A DNA stretch of 64,000 bases from Membranipora membranacea (lineage: Eukaryota > Bryozoa > Gymnolaemata > Cheilostomatida > Membraniporidae). Shown one piece after another: positions 35,600 through 48,068 of this stretch. The notes below the pieces were generated by a model, which worked only from the letters and a program-made list of their open reading frames with translations, had not been told where the DNA came from and searched no databases. The DNA lies in assembly GCA_914767715.1 (NCBI GenBank), contig OU612066.1, positions 22,356,283 to 22,420,282 of the forward strand, read 5' to 3'. Every line of letters starts with the position of its first letter. The first letter of the stretch is position 1. A program made the position numbers and the translations under genes.

Positions 35600-36098
35600 A
35601 GCAAACTTTGCCTGCCATTGTACTCATTTGTTCACCAAACAAAAGGCCTTTTGTTATACAACTCTCTTAGGTGTCTTGGGACATGTTTCCCAGACATCAG
35701 CCCCCAGGGCCTATCCAACATACTACAGCATAACTGTGCTTTATTTTGTAATGATGGAAATATGCTATTTTGATCCCTTTTAGACTCTTGAGCTAAACTC
35801 AATATATATAATTGACGCTTAACGTTTTAGAATAATATCCATCTCATATTGAAGCCGAAATTCCGATGAATGATATTATTTTATTGGGATAAAAATCTCA
35901 TATTTGTTGTTAAATTGATCAACTTTCAGTTATGCTAACATCTTGTGCGTTTGTGGTTACCTGGTGGTTTCTTCTTCCCTGAATATGGTAAGAGATTGAG
36001 AGCAAAAGAAAGTGCATGGTGACCCTGACTCTGAGTTTACTATGATAGTTTGTAGTCGGTGTAATTTTGAGCTCTTCTTCTGCCTCTATCCATCAAAC

Positions 36099-37459
36099 AT
36101 GAAGGGATAAATCCCAGATTACCCGATAAACTCTCCGCTAAGTAACCTTGTAGCCATCTGTTAAAGAAAACTAACATTAAGCAGAAGTACAGTAGTTTGG
36201 TTCAATATAATGCACAGAGTACTTACAGTGGAGATGCCCGTTGTGTCCTTCTGTACAATTCTCCCTACAGCTGTTAAATCTAAGGCTAAATGATACACAC
36301 TGGTCGCTTAAACTACTAGAATGAAGATCTCTTTTTGCGAAATATTGTGTTGACAATATTGCATTTAGTTCGTTCTCTTTCTGCTAGTTAGCCGGCTGCA
36401 ACTTGATAATCCAAACGCAGGGCAATTGGATCATGTTTGATCTAAATGGCTTGTTTGCTAAATGGTATTGCAAGTCACCAAGCTCCTATCCTAGTTTCAG
36501 CTGTGAATCTTTCTCTTGTTGAGATGACAACTCTCGTATATCAGCCTGGTGTAATGGCTAACGCAGCATCGCTGCCCGTCTGTATACTTATAACTCCCAA
36601 AGCTGTCGTTGTCAAAAGAGATAGCTCATGTCTCCCGACATCAACACAGGTAGATGTAAGTCTGATGCCTACGTGTTTGTTTGAATCATGTAGGTTTGAT
36701 AAGGATAAGGAATGTCCAATATATCTGTCTTTTAATTTTTGTAAATTCAGCGGAGAAGGTTAAAAGGGTTTGAATGGTCAGGGTGTGTTGGTTGATCTTC
36801 TCACCCAATGATTGTTACCCACCTTTGGTGAATGTAGTGGAGGTGTCGGTGATCATGTCTATATCTATCCAAGTTTGATCAGGGAGTATGGAATATACTC
36901 TCTCTGGTTTATATAATCAGGTTACAAGACACTAAAGTAATATATTTCTGGATTGTGAGCAGACAATTCTCGTTTGTACATATTTTCGCTGACCATAACA
37001 AAAACTAATATAGCGGATTTTGGAGATTATACACTGTTTATTTTTCGCCATTTTTAATCCTGCTTGCGTCCCATTAGTTCCCAAAATTCTCTATTTTCAT
37101 CTATTCGAGTTACCATTTCAACCCCGAATCACCCCAAAAACACAGCATTATTGCAAACTTAGGGTAGTCAGCTGACTAGAAAACTATTTGATACTGCAAT
37201 CAGTTCGAGACGAGATTGCCAAATACCCAGCATATGTGATGGTTTATGCACATCATATCATAGATATTGTCCAGCTTCCTCGTGCAATGATGGGTACAAT
37301 ACAATATGAAACGAACTAGGCCATACAATGTAGTTCTTATCCACAACAATAAAGTTTAGTACACAAGTACTCTGAGTTAGTCATTTTGTTATGATTGAGA
37401 ATCCCTCTATTTTTCAGGAAAAATCTGAAGCAGAAGGATATATATCTAATCAAATATAA
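36099..37459 (+). pseudogene. C18orf63-like 3' exon relics, unit B
   Basis: Three pieces match the unit A gene. Near 36099-36160 is a decayed part of the 'GGINLRFADKLSTKN' exon with stops. At 36474-36649 is the 'APILVSAVNLSLVEM' exon, whose acceptor CAG has become CAA. At 37418-37459 is an intact last exon ending in 'EGYISNQI' and TAA. All upstream exons, including the conserved DUF4708 core, are absent. It is therefore a 3' fragment carried along by duplication and not a gene. The last exon and the following flank are the best conserved parts, perhaps because they are recent. Confidence 0.8.
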
Positions 37460-40400
37460 CTTGAGAGGCCTCTGTCTGACCTGTAGGGATTTCAAAACGG
37501 AAGCACAGATTACGAGATTCATCATGACGACTTACCTCAAAATTATACAAACTATTATGATCAAAGAAAGGTGTTTCGGCTCGTCGGGAATCATTTCTAA
37601 TCACAGATTATACGACAGCTCCAGTATGGATTATTCATCAAGATACTACAGTTAGACTGCTAACTATAATAGCAGTTTATGAATATCAGGCGTACTCAGT
37701 TAGTATATGATGAAACATGAGCTCTATATGACTCGTCCCCCAAAGATATGAAACAAAAATCAGGATATTAATGATGTATAAGATCAGTTCGGAAATATTT
37801 CTACTCTTGGATTATGTGGCTGCTCCTGTATGGATTATTCTTCAAGACTTTTAAGACCTCTATGACAGTACAACCGTACATATATGGTGAGTTTTGGTTT
37901 CGACCTCTCCTACTTTCAATACAAAATAAGTTAATTAGCTTTCTATAATTTTTTGTATTGGAACAGTAAAACACATGCAACAAAATGACTGAAGCTGCAA
38001 AATGCAATTAACAGGGTACGAATCTCACCAATAATGCATTGAAATATTGAAAACAAAATTGTATTCACAGCATGAAGATATGTATAATGGAAAGACGCTA
38101 TGAATATTTCATAAGAAAACCACACAAGAACTGGACCATAAACATAAAATAGCCTGTGAGCCAGTATGAGTGTAAGCATAAAGATATATATAGGGAGACA
38201 CTATGAGATAATCCTGCGTATAGTGTTTCTCACAAAACTCTTGGCAATCTTAAAACATTCGGTAACTCGTCTCTTTAAACCATGCTGAGCTTTGCGCGTA
38301 GCCGATAACTTGTTAGTAGCCTGAGAGCGTTTCTCACAGAGTCGTAATTTATCACTAGCTGTATCACACGGAATATGAGAGCTTTCATGCTGCACACATG
38401 TACCTGGTTCAGGTTTTATTTCGTCGTCAGTTTCGCTAATCATCTCTACTGAATCTGAAATCAGGTGAAGCATTTGTCAAAGTTTGCCCTCAATCACTGC
38501 TATACTCCATCAAGAGTTAGCCAGGGTAAGGAAATTTCTAATTTATTCATGATCTGTAGTACTCACCCTTGTTACATCTATTAATTGTGAATCTTGAATA
38601 CTCTCGGTATTGAATGAGAGTGATGGCCATGGATAATGGTTAAGATTAACTAAGCAATATCAAGATTAAAATTATTTTCCTGTGTAGTTGAGAATTTCTG
38701 CTTTTACGCTTTTCTCCATTATTGTTCTTAGTCCCCAAAAAATAGCTTACGGGTAAATAAACTACAGAATTATTTTAGCGAATTGTGAGTAGATCACTCG
38801 AAATTTGTACAGCCTATTGTATTGCATATATTTATTTGTTTAAAGAGGTTTTCTAGAAAGTTTACAGATAACAGAGTAGTTAAAAAGTAACTTGTTTGAA
38901 TCCACAGATAAAATATATAAAAGTGGTTCAATATTGTGAATGGCACTTGAGTGAGTTGGGGAAGTCTATTTTACACACCCATGCAAAAATCTTTATTCAT
39001 TCAAAAGGATTTAAGCTAAATATGTACTACTTTCCCAGCCCCAAATCAATCGTTGACCCATTTTAGTATGTAAGTTTATTGATTTCATTACCACCGCTTT
39101 AAAGTTCGACAGACCCAATCTAGTGATCGTTATGTTTTCAGAGTTCATGATGTAAGCTTGGCAAATGGACAGCTAGTTTCATTAGAATTTACCAGATCTC
39201 ATCAAATATGTAAAAGTTTCTCACTCACCCTGAGGAGCTGCAAGGGTATTATTCTGTTGCTCCTGTATTTCACTCTCCGACCTGTCTTCAGAATATACAA
39301 TATCAGCTCTGTAAAATTGAAATAGGCTAGTTGAACATCACTGTCTTCATTTGTTGTGGGCAGAGATATCTCATGATACTGAAGTTTCTCCCCTTTCAGA
39401 TTTTCAATGTATGTATATTTCCCAGGCATTAGTAATTGGGTGGTGGCTTCATAGGCATTACTATGAAAATGAGGATATTGATGGTATCACTGTTTGTCAC
39501 AGATCCCTTTTTGTGGTCAGCTCTACAGATCAGAATTACATATCAAATAGGGGAACTAAGTTTATCATAGCCTGGATTCTCTCATGAGATAAGGCAACCA
39601 TAACATTATTTTGAGTGTTGTCCATTTAACTGTATTGAGGTTTCTCTCAGTTTGAAAGTGGTTGACAATGTGCCAAATTGTTTTCCAAAATATTCATTGA
39701 AACTTACACAAAATGGTCATTTGTGATGGTCTGATAGAATAGTGTCGAGAGTGAAGTCTCTTGTTTTTCCAGCTGTGTCAGTTCATTGGCGAACTCCAGG
39801 AGGCTTAGATTCAGAGGAGTTTCCAATTCCTCCTCAGGATAATTAAAGCTGTCTTCATACAGAGATGACCTATTCGTTAACTCATTCTCGAAGCTCAGCC
39901 AAATAGATGTATCAATTACCACAGGACTAGAAAATGTCACAAAAATAACCAAATTATATATAGTGATCAAGAGCAGACAAATTAGTTGTCTATTTGTTAT
40001 CAGTTCCCATATATCCATGTGTGTCTTTTTGCTATTTGGATAGATTCGATTTGGGCTCATGTTTGGAGAGATATGTCTATCAGTGACAGCCAAATTATAT
40101 CACTGATTTGACGCTTAGTCAGCTCACATCATACTATCAAAAATAGTATGATATAAAGAATATAATTAACACATAATAAATGAATAGATACAAGTAAATA
40201 ATAATACACTATAAAATACTCACATTATATCATGTGCCATATTTTGATAGATCGGGATTTGCAACGACGGGACATCATTTATTAAAAGCGAATCTTCTTC
40301 TAACTGGTTGAGGCTGTCGGTGAGCCGTGTAGTAAATGATGGGTCTGTAGAGAAGGAAAACTCATTGACTAAGACGTCTGTGAGATCTGAGAATATAGAA

Positions 40401-42120
40401 TATAAGAATTAATATGTAAAATACCATGTATAATTATGTAAGGTGGAACTAATGTGCTAAACATCATATTTCACTATCGATGCCAAATTTTAAGTTGGAG
40501 CACCTCAATCCTCTTTCTATCAGGTTGGGTTCCCTCTGCATTTGCTTTATGAGAAGCTATACATCTAATTCAGTTCTATTTTTCAATGCTTGCATGGTTC
40601 ATTTGCTTCTATCCAATTGTGCTATTTGCAATCATAGGATGCTTCAGCGTTGAAAGGTAGCAAAACTTTCAACACAGAAGCATAGCAGTGGTTAGATAAC
40701 TCCCAAATAACAATCAAGTCCCTCAGATCAATGAACTAAAGTTCATTGCTCAGATTAGGATATTTACCATCTGATCTTCATCCAAGAAACTTCCCTCCTC
40801 CGACCCGTATCCTGCATCTGACTCTGAAAATCAAATGTGCTTCAATAAGTTTCTAAAAAGAATTAGTTATTATAGTTATATGGTTTGACTTTTTTGTATC
40901 GATGGTGATAAATCGTGTCTGAGCTTTTTTTCTTCTTTTTTTCCGGTTTCTGTTTGTGTTTATTTGTAATAAAAGGTTCTTCTAAAAAAAAATGATGACA
41001 GCGGAGCGATCAGGTAGTCAGAGACTAGAATGGCGACCGCCCGATTAACAGTATGACCAAGAACTATGTGGCCGAAGACAGCCCAAGGAACCCCGCCCGC
41101 CGCGCCTGCTGACTATGCACCACACCCCCACAGGGCCCTGGTCAGCCGACCACGCAGACCAAGGGGCTCACAAACCCGTTCACCAGGAAGGTACCTGTTG
41201 AGCAGGTTTACACCTGTCGTCAACAGGGACCTTGCCCCCCTGCAGTTGTTGGCTCTTTGAGGGACAACTCCAAGTTTACTTCTTGTGAAACTAACATTTG
41301 GTGAGCTCACACAGATCTCACAATTTGCAATTGTTTTTGAATACAATATTAAAAAGCGATATTTAAATAGCATTTGCACCGGCATAATTTTAAGGTGCTC
41401 AAAGAATGAAGTTACATGGCCTCGTGGATGAATTTTAAAATGACACGGAGTGCTGATTTTTGTAAAAGTAAAATTTGGTTTATCTCGCATTCAGCTGCAT
41501 GGCCCCAGAACTCGATGCCGTAAATTAAGTGTGGGTAAAAAAATGTGTAGTATAAATTTATCATCATTGGAATATCTAAATATGGTCTTATGGAACGCAT
41601 GAGCAACAGTATAAAATTTAGCTTTTTACAAATTTGTACAATATGAGGTTTAAAAGTTATGTTACTGTCAAGCTCAATCCCTAAGAATTTTGTATTTAAT
41701 TTATTATCAAGCTGGTTTCCACCCATATTTACAATGTAGTTTTCCGGAGTTTTAATCAGTTTATTTGGAGCTTTAAAAATGACCTGGAAAGTTTTAGAGT
41801 AATTCAAAATGAGCTTGTTTGCAATACACCAAGTTTCTACTTTGTGCAGATTTTCTTGCACTAAATGGGAATCTGTTGAAAAAATGTTTGTGTCATCTGC
41901 AAATAAAATATATTCAAGGTCAGGAGCTGCTTTCATAAGATCATTAATAAATATAAGAAAAAAGATAGGGCCTAGAACTGAGCCTTGAGGTACCCCAATT
42001 TTAATCGGCAGCCATGATGAACTGTGCGAATCCAGCTTCACATACTGGTACCTCTCGGATAAATATGTTTTTACAAGATTACAAGCATCAGGGGTGAAAC
42101 TATAGTAAGGTAGTTTTGCG

Positions 42121-43165
42121 TAGTGATGGCAACGAGACGGGACAACTCCCGGTCTCGCGAGACTTGTCTCCTCGGGACAGTATCTCGTCTCGTCGAGACA
42201 GACAACTCTTACTACAGGTCGAGACTACTGGCATTGTAAATGGTAGTAGCTGGTCAAAACATTGGCTTCACCCAGATTCGAACCAGTGACCTAGTGATCA
42301 GCAGTCCATGCTCTTACCCACTACACCACGGTTATTACATGAAGCCTCAAGAAATTCTGACTATGATATAATGGAATGATAGTTATTAGTCATGCTTTTG
42401 CTGCAATTATTTAACGGAAATGTTATCTGATTGGCTGTCAGATTTGATTGATTGGCTGTGTGTTTTGATTGATAAGTCAAGGCCATATCTATGTAAACAA
42501 CTTCTGTTAAAAAGATGGAATGGATGATCAATGTGGAGCTTTCTCATTGATTTGGACCTGGGGCAAGAGGGAGAAGGGATACAATGACTAATGGGGTATC
42601 AAATTGTATAAATATGAGAAGATAGTTGAGTCTAAGCATATCCAGAAGCTGAATCACTGGACTGGTTGGTATAATAAACAAGAAGAAACAGCTTCTCCTT
42701 GGTTAAACTATTTTATTTAGTTATCACTATAGATAGGCCTATGTTTTAGATTGGCTGAAGAGGATTACAGTAGGATTACACCCATAAATCATGAATATGA
42801 ATTTGGGCAATGACAATCATGTGTGGCAGGCTGATACTCATACAAGATTTAATTTGCAAGAATTAGTGGAAATCTGCACGAGCGGTGGCTTTCTATAATT
42901 CAATAAATACTTGACAGAATTTGATGAAACTTGGTTTCAACATAGATCCTTATTGCAATAGATCATAAGTTACAACTTGAATCAAATGTACTATAAGCTG
43001 ATTGCACTAGTGAATGAATATCCACCATTCTTTTAAATTGTGATATCTGAAGAATGTTTTATCGGCATCGTTATATGTCTCGGTCTCGTCCCGGTCTCGT
43101 CTCGAATTTTCTTGCTGTCTCGGTCTCGTCCCGTCTCGCCAAAATCTGACAATTTGCCATCACTA
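42121..43165. mobile_element. 1045-bp non-autonomous hAT-like transposon inside the LINE
   Basis: Ends are 'tagtgatggcaa' and 'ttgccatcacta', perfect 12-bp inverted repeats. They are flanked by the exact 8-bp target duplication 'gttttgcg' (42113-42120 and 43166-43173), the hAT-superfamily size. Removing the element and one duplication restores an uninterrupted reverse-transcriptase frame ('IAKLPYYSFTPD'), which proves the insertion. Subterminal regions are dense in 'gagacgggac' / 'gtctcgtcccg' motifs in both orientations, as expected for transposase-binding sites. No transposase is encoded. It carries a tRNA-like segment near its left end. Confidence 0.93.
42263..42335 (-). other. tRNA-derived segment within the hAT-like element
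   Basis: On the minus strand, the A box 'tggtgtagtggg' and the B box 'ggttcgaatct' stand at tRNA-like spacing, with 'gactgctgatcac' where an anticodon arm would be. The acceptor and anticodon stems do not pair well, so it is a tRNA relic or SINE head rather than a working tRNA gene. It could still provide a pol III promoter. Confidence 0.65.
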
Positions 43166-44429
43166 GTTTTGCGATTAAAATTTCATGGTCTATGGTGTCA
43201 AAAGCTTTACTAAAATCTAGAAATATTCCTTGGGTTATGTCACTATTGTTAAAATTCTTATAGAGTTTCTCCATTAAGCGTGAAATAGCTAATGAAGTGT
43301 TGCGGTTTTCCCAGAAACCAAACTGGCTGTCGCTAAAAATATTGTTATTTTCAAAGTGGAAACGCAGCTGTGATGCTAAAGTCTTTTCTACAAGTTTGGA
43401 TAATGCTGTTAAAATTGAAATCGGCCTATAGTTATTAGGGTCTGACTTAGATCCCTTTTTGTGAAGTGGTGTTACACGGGCAATCTTTTGGCTATCCGGG
43501 AATTTCGAGGTACGCACTATTAAGTTAATCATGTGGGTTAAGATCGGTGAAAGTTTTATTTTCTTTTATAAGGCTGATGGGTATTCCATCATAGCCCGTA
43601 GCTTTCCTTTCCGATGAACAGTTGATTACAGACTCAGTTATCTCATTAGAAATCTCTAAAAAGTCAAATGCTGGCAAATTATTGTCATTTATTAAATATG
43701 AGCTATAGCTGATTGTTGGAGTTGGGAGATCACCTGCTAAAGCTTTCCCCACACTAGCAAAATGAGTATTAAAAGCTTCAGAAATTTCTTGAATCGAAGT
43801 AATTTTTGTGCCCTGAGATTCTTTGTACTGTGGTGGGGTATTTGCTTTCGAATCCCTATGTAACATTCTATTTATAAAATTCCATTTTTCATTTTGGTTG
43901 AATTTACAATTTTCAAATTCAGATTTATAGAACTCCTTTTTAGCACTTTTGATTGCCATTGTCACAGAATTACGAAACTTTATCAATGACAACAGAACAG
44001 CTGTTTTGGTATAGGATTTTGCCCCATGTTGATACTGTTCAATGACAAAATCAGGTGCTTCAATGAATCATATCATCATCATGACAATAATGTGTTCTTC
44101 AAATTAAGACTGACCTTTCTGGCTTTTGCATGAAGATGCATCCTCTAAATCACTCACATCCCGCTGCTGGCCCTTATGATCATCATTGATATCACTCAAC
44201 AACCTCAGGCTAACTACCTCACTACTACAATGGATGAAATGCATGTTATGTGATTTAACTCATAGATTCACCTAGTATTAGCATTACTAGTCCACTACTT
44301 ACTCATTGTGCCGTTGCGCTCCCAGAAGGCAGCGATTGCGTCATCTTTAATAGCGTAACGCCGCTGATGACACATCATCAATGAGAAAAACCTGATGGAC
44401 TTTTATGGAGTTCACAGTCATGGCATAGG

Positions 44430-46921
44430 TCATTTTTTTATATGTGCATTGATGAATAAACTAAATATTTAAAGCTTTTCCCCTAACCCAAACAAATTCA
44501 GCCGAATCCGAGTAATTCATGACAATATAGCAAAAGAGTTAAAACTTTGCCTACAATCAATTAAAATAACAGCAGTAATGAGAATAATAAGTAAACTTAC
44601 ATGGCAGTTCTGTACATTTCTTCTTGTTGATAATATCCGTTATAGCAAGACATGTTCATGTAGTTATCACTTGATTTCTATATAATTTTACAGAGAATCA
44701 CAGAAACACAGCTAGTTCAGACGGTTGCTTATTTCTGATTGTTATGCTCAACATTCAGTCATCATTGTGCTAAATGTTGTGTCATTGCGTGTCTCCATCA
44801 ATTGTTGGCCATTATTACTCTAGGTCACTTGATTTTGATTAAAAGTTGTCCTCCCATTGTTAGATTATGAGAGTAATAATTATGATAAATAGAGGATGAT
44901 TTTTTCGTATTCAAAAATGATAAAATTATGTAGTTTATTCCTATGGTGTTCATATGACGTCCAGGATGAAATTGCCTACCAAATGAAATTGTGTTCATAT
45001 TATTTTCTTTACGTCCTCTTAGTAATTTCTTTATATTTTCCAAACTGACTACTTGGTGTTATATATAAATATAAACACACATGAATGAACTTTTTCACGA
45101 AACTTCCATACTCCTTTCATATTATTCTGGCATCAACTAATGCTGATTTAAAATTTAGTTGAGTTGTATAGGATTTGTTTTCTTCCATGTTGTAAGATAA
45201 CTATCCTTGTCCGTGCTGAGTCGCAGCATAAAACATGGCTAGTCCAGACTGCAATCTTTGCTCATGTCATCAGACAGTTCTTTCGCCATCTTATTGGTAT
45301 AAGTTGGTCACATCAGTTTCATGATTAAAGGGATGTTTTATTTTCAGAATAACTTAACTGTGTCTAGCTGCTGTACACTGGCATTCAGAACAAGAAGGCT
45401 ACACTGTGGTATTATAAAAAGAGAAGGGCCATGCAGTAGCTAATGCATATCAGTGGATAGATATACCTCATCTGATATGTGAAGGTTCATAACTATTCCT
45501 TTCTTTTCTTTTAGGACCCGGTAGGAGTTAGTGTCATCAGCATGTGGTGTTCTCTCTGGAATCGAAGGGTTGCCTGTTATGATCTTAGGAGTAGTAGAAT
45601 GATCTGGGTTTAAGGCTTAGAACCATTTGTATTCATCAGCTCAATAACGATTCACATTCATTGTTTTTGGCAGTCATTACCCCTAAAAAAGCTGAAAAAT
45701 TTGCAATTTTTTGTGCAATGATTAATCGAAAAACAACGAAATTTACCTTCTCAACATTCACTCTACCCAGTGACAACGATTCCAATTATTCACATTCAAA
45801 TTTTGAGCACTGGGGTACACACAATGATTTCGAGATTACACTGTTAGCATGTGTATCTCTGATCGATAGAGCTGCTGTCGTAAATTTTTGGGTACCTACT
45901 TTCGGCTGAATAAGAGGACAACTTATGATCAAACAATCATGATCGAAACAGAATTACCCAGCTCTGCATTATTAGTAATTCTATCTTCTCCCACTGAGCT
46001 TAGGCTAGCAATACACAGTTGTGATTTAACTTTGTTTGTCAAAAATATGTACAAAATGCTCTTCTAAAACTGTAACAATGGTAAGATTAGATTTTCCCAA
46101 GTTAAATTAAAATATTTAACAAGAAATGAGAAAATGATATGTGTATATCCAAAGGTTTGGGTATTCATCAACACGTCTCCTAAAAGCTGAATTTTAGCTG
46201 CTCTGAGGCTAGGTTAATTAATTCACTCTCTATTGTCAGAGATATAAATGCAATAGTATATCACGTCATCAGTGTGCTTGATTCTATTGTATATGACCTA
46301 ATGTGATCTAATATGAGATGTTAAAACAGGCAGATATCCAGCGAGTAGCTACCGGTGGTACGCTAATTTATTCCAACGGGTGTTGAGGTCACAAGGTCTG
46401 TGATTGAGACCAAAGTAGGTGACTGAAGTGTCTGGGCGTTTATAAACTGTTGCTGGGGATCACATGAGATGCAACCCCGTTACGGACTTCGTCATCAAGT
46501 ACATGTAAGTTAGTATTGTTTATGACCAAAAGACTACTGAGATTTCTTTGTCAAAATTATGATGTTGATTTGTTAATATGTTGCTGATTAATATACAGTG
46601 TGATCAATATATTACCCTAGCTGATGTATTAAGTGTCACCACTGACATGAATAAACTCATTTTAGTCCATATCAGCCTAGCCTAGCCTAGCCTAGCCTAG
46701 CTGATGTATAATATATCACAACTGGCTTGACTTACTTCCTTTTAAACCTTTTCATTGTATGCTACCATTTGTCTATGTATGCTACTGATAAACAAGTAAG
46801 AGATTGATAACCCTTACAGGTTAACTTCCATCAATCAATCACATATAAACTGTGTGTTAAAAAATTGAAACTGCCACATGGATTTCCCACTTGTCACATG
46901 TTTGTTTCGCTTATTTGTCAG
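44430..46921. repeat. Inter-unit spacer B/C
   Basis: Collinear with 22600-25187. It contains the short TAGCC tract (46673-46700). The open frame at 45661-45909 is not maintained in the A/B copy (23860-24120), where small indels break it, so it is not called coding. Confidence 0.8.
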
Positions 46922-47318
46922 GCTATTAAGATGAAGCCGTTTAACTTATTACACAGCAGTCTACAGTCACAGCTTGAACAAGGAAGTTAGTAACAAGCAG
47001 TGGAGATTTAAGCCTGGTACCCATCAACTGCATAACTGTCCCAGGAACTCATCTGCGATCATACAAGACCACTTGTGCATTGCTGTGATTGATGGGTACA
47101 AAATACACAGAGATCGTGCGTTTACAAATACCTTCGCACGATAGTAGAACTGATTCTACTTTCGTGCGATATGTTGTGCTGCATTTTGTGGTACCCACAA
47201 ATTCTTTAACGATTGCCAGTGCAAAATCTTAGAAATTCCTGAGATTAAAAAAGCACATTGGTGGGTACAAGGCTTTAGATAGAGCAACACACTGAGACAT
47301 AACCATTGAAAATATCAG
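46922..47318 (+). other. Unit C putative TRIM 5' exon, split by a MITE
   Basis: Homologous to the 5' non-coding exon of unit B (25215-25339). It has the same TGTCAG acceptor and ATCAG|GTCAGT donor, but the 264-bp MITE at 47011-47274 is inserted in the exon. If the exon is used, the leader of the unit C transcript is longer by the element. Confidence 0.5.
47011..47274. mobile_element. 264-bp MITE with TTA target duplication (Harbinger-like)
   Basis: The ends 'agcctggtacccatca' and 'tggtgggtacaaggct' are inverted repeats with a few mismatches. The flanks show a TTA duplication (47008-47010 and 47275-47277), and the unit B copies show the empty site 'gatttagatagagc'. A 3-bp TTA duplication is typical of PIF/Harbinger MITEs. 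Internal sequence has the inverted pair 'tcgtgcg' / 'cgcacga'. It inserted after the B/C duplication. Confidence 0.85.
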
Positions 47319-48035
47319 GTCAGTAGGATGTACAATCAAGGCATTAGGTACTCTAACTCTCTCTGACTCTTTATATAAGGGTGTTGAACTTCTAATCCCT
47401 GTGTTCAGTTTTTTATCACAACTTACTCTGGTTAGGGATTTGCTAATAAGTGTAACTTCATTGATATGAAGGTTATTGCATTCTATTGTTAACCATACTG
47501 TGATCTCTATTACTGCAGGCTCTGCGATGATACATTAATCTTACATTTCGGAATGCTTAACTTGAAGACTCCCTCGTACTATTATACACATGTCTTGCTT
47601 GCTCACAGCGGACCCCTTCCACTTTAATTCAGTGTTTGGGGAAAGAAAGTGGGATATAAAAGAGCGTCCTCATTTTTTCTCTCATTCCCTGACCCACTTT
47701 AGAATCACTTGTCAGTGTGATAAAATATACTCAGCTAATATAAAATCCTTTGAGTCCATATCAGCCCTTTCATTGAATGCGACTGGTAAGTAGTGATTAA
47801 TTGATAACCCTTACATTGTTTGGGAGGAGCAGGGAGAAAGAGCGAATTTAAAAGACTCTCCTCACTTCTGTGGTAACGCTTGGATGTGATTCTCAGTTTG
47901 CTATAGATGGCGATGTACGCCTTCACCTGAGCAAACAAGCACACCCACATATGGAAAGGCGGGGCCTCCCCTGATCTTCTTGTTCTAAGTATTGTTATTA
48001 GCAATATTATGTCGATAATTTATTCATGCTTTTAG
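47319..48035. other. Presumed 5' intron of TRIM C
   Basis: Matches the unit B upstream region (25340-25860 and 27110-27331) with deletions. Open frames on either strand are not conserved. Confidence 0.6.
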
Positions 48036-48068
48036 ATCCACTGAGTGACACAGCATCACATAAGAGAA

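Larger units (their letters stand above)
40926..43980 (-). mobile_element. 5'-truncated non-LTR retrotransposon (Jockey/CR1/L2-like)
   Basis: The minus strand encodes reverse transcriptase motifs in order: 'KIARVTPLHKKGSKSDPNNY', 'RPIS', 'QFGFWENRNTS', 'LDFSKAFDTIDHEIL', 'GVPQGSVLGPIFF', 'YILFADDTNIF' and 'FLGIELDSN'. The catalytic FADD box is present. The endonuclease end is missing, so it is 5'-truncated near 43980. Frames shift at least twice: near 43530 (before 'THMINLIVRTSKFP') and near 41440 (before 'HPRGHVTSFFEHLK'). The 3' end is an unusually GC-rich stretch (about 41020-41260) and a T/C-rich (A-rich on its own strand) tail at 40926-40945. Unit A (22155-22165) shows the empty site, so it entered gene D intron 2 of unit B only. 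A hAT-like element interrupts it at 42121-43165. Confidence 0.9.
38201..44378 (-). pseudogene. Gene D, unit B, all seven exons with a frameshift
   Basis: Minus-strand exons, 5' to 3': 44303-44378, 44115-44213, 40768-40823, 40224-40386, 39708-39926, 39229-39308 and 38201-38454. Every border is GT/AG and phases agree except at exon 3, which is 56 bases against 72 in unit A. The 16 missing bases at its 3' end shift the frame, giving TAG six codons into exon 4. An undamaged gene with this structure would encode about 320 residues: a basic N-terminus ('CHQRRYAIKDDAIAAFWER'), a long acidic, Ser/Glu-rich middle ('NQLEEDSLLINDVP', 'FANELTQLEKQE', 'SEDRSESEIQEQ') and a basic tail ('KRRVTECFKIAKSF'). 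No known domain, signal peptide or clear membrane segment is seen. Intron 2 is stretched by a LINE insertion. Family unknown; the acidic middle recalls regulatory or nuclear proteins, only as a guess. Confidence 0.72.

Noticed and set aside
42263-42335. Functional tRNA gene
   Set aside because: Acceptor and anticodon stems do not pair; only the promoter boxes are well kept.
42121-43165. Autonomous transposon with its own transposase
   Set aside because: No open frame of useful length lies inside the element; it is non-autonomous.
45661-45909. 82-codon frame in the B/C spacer
   Set aside because: The near-identical A/B spacer (23860-24120) has indels that break the frame, so it is not under coding constraint.
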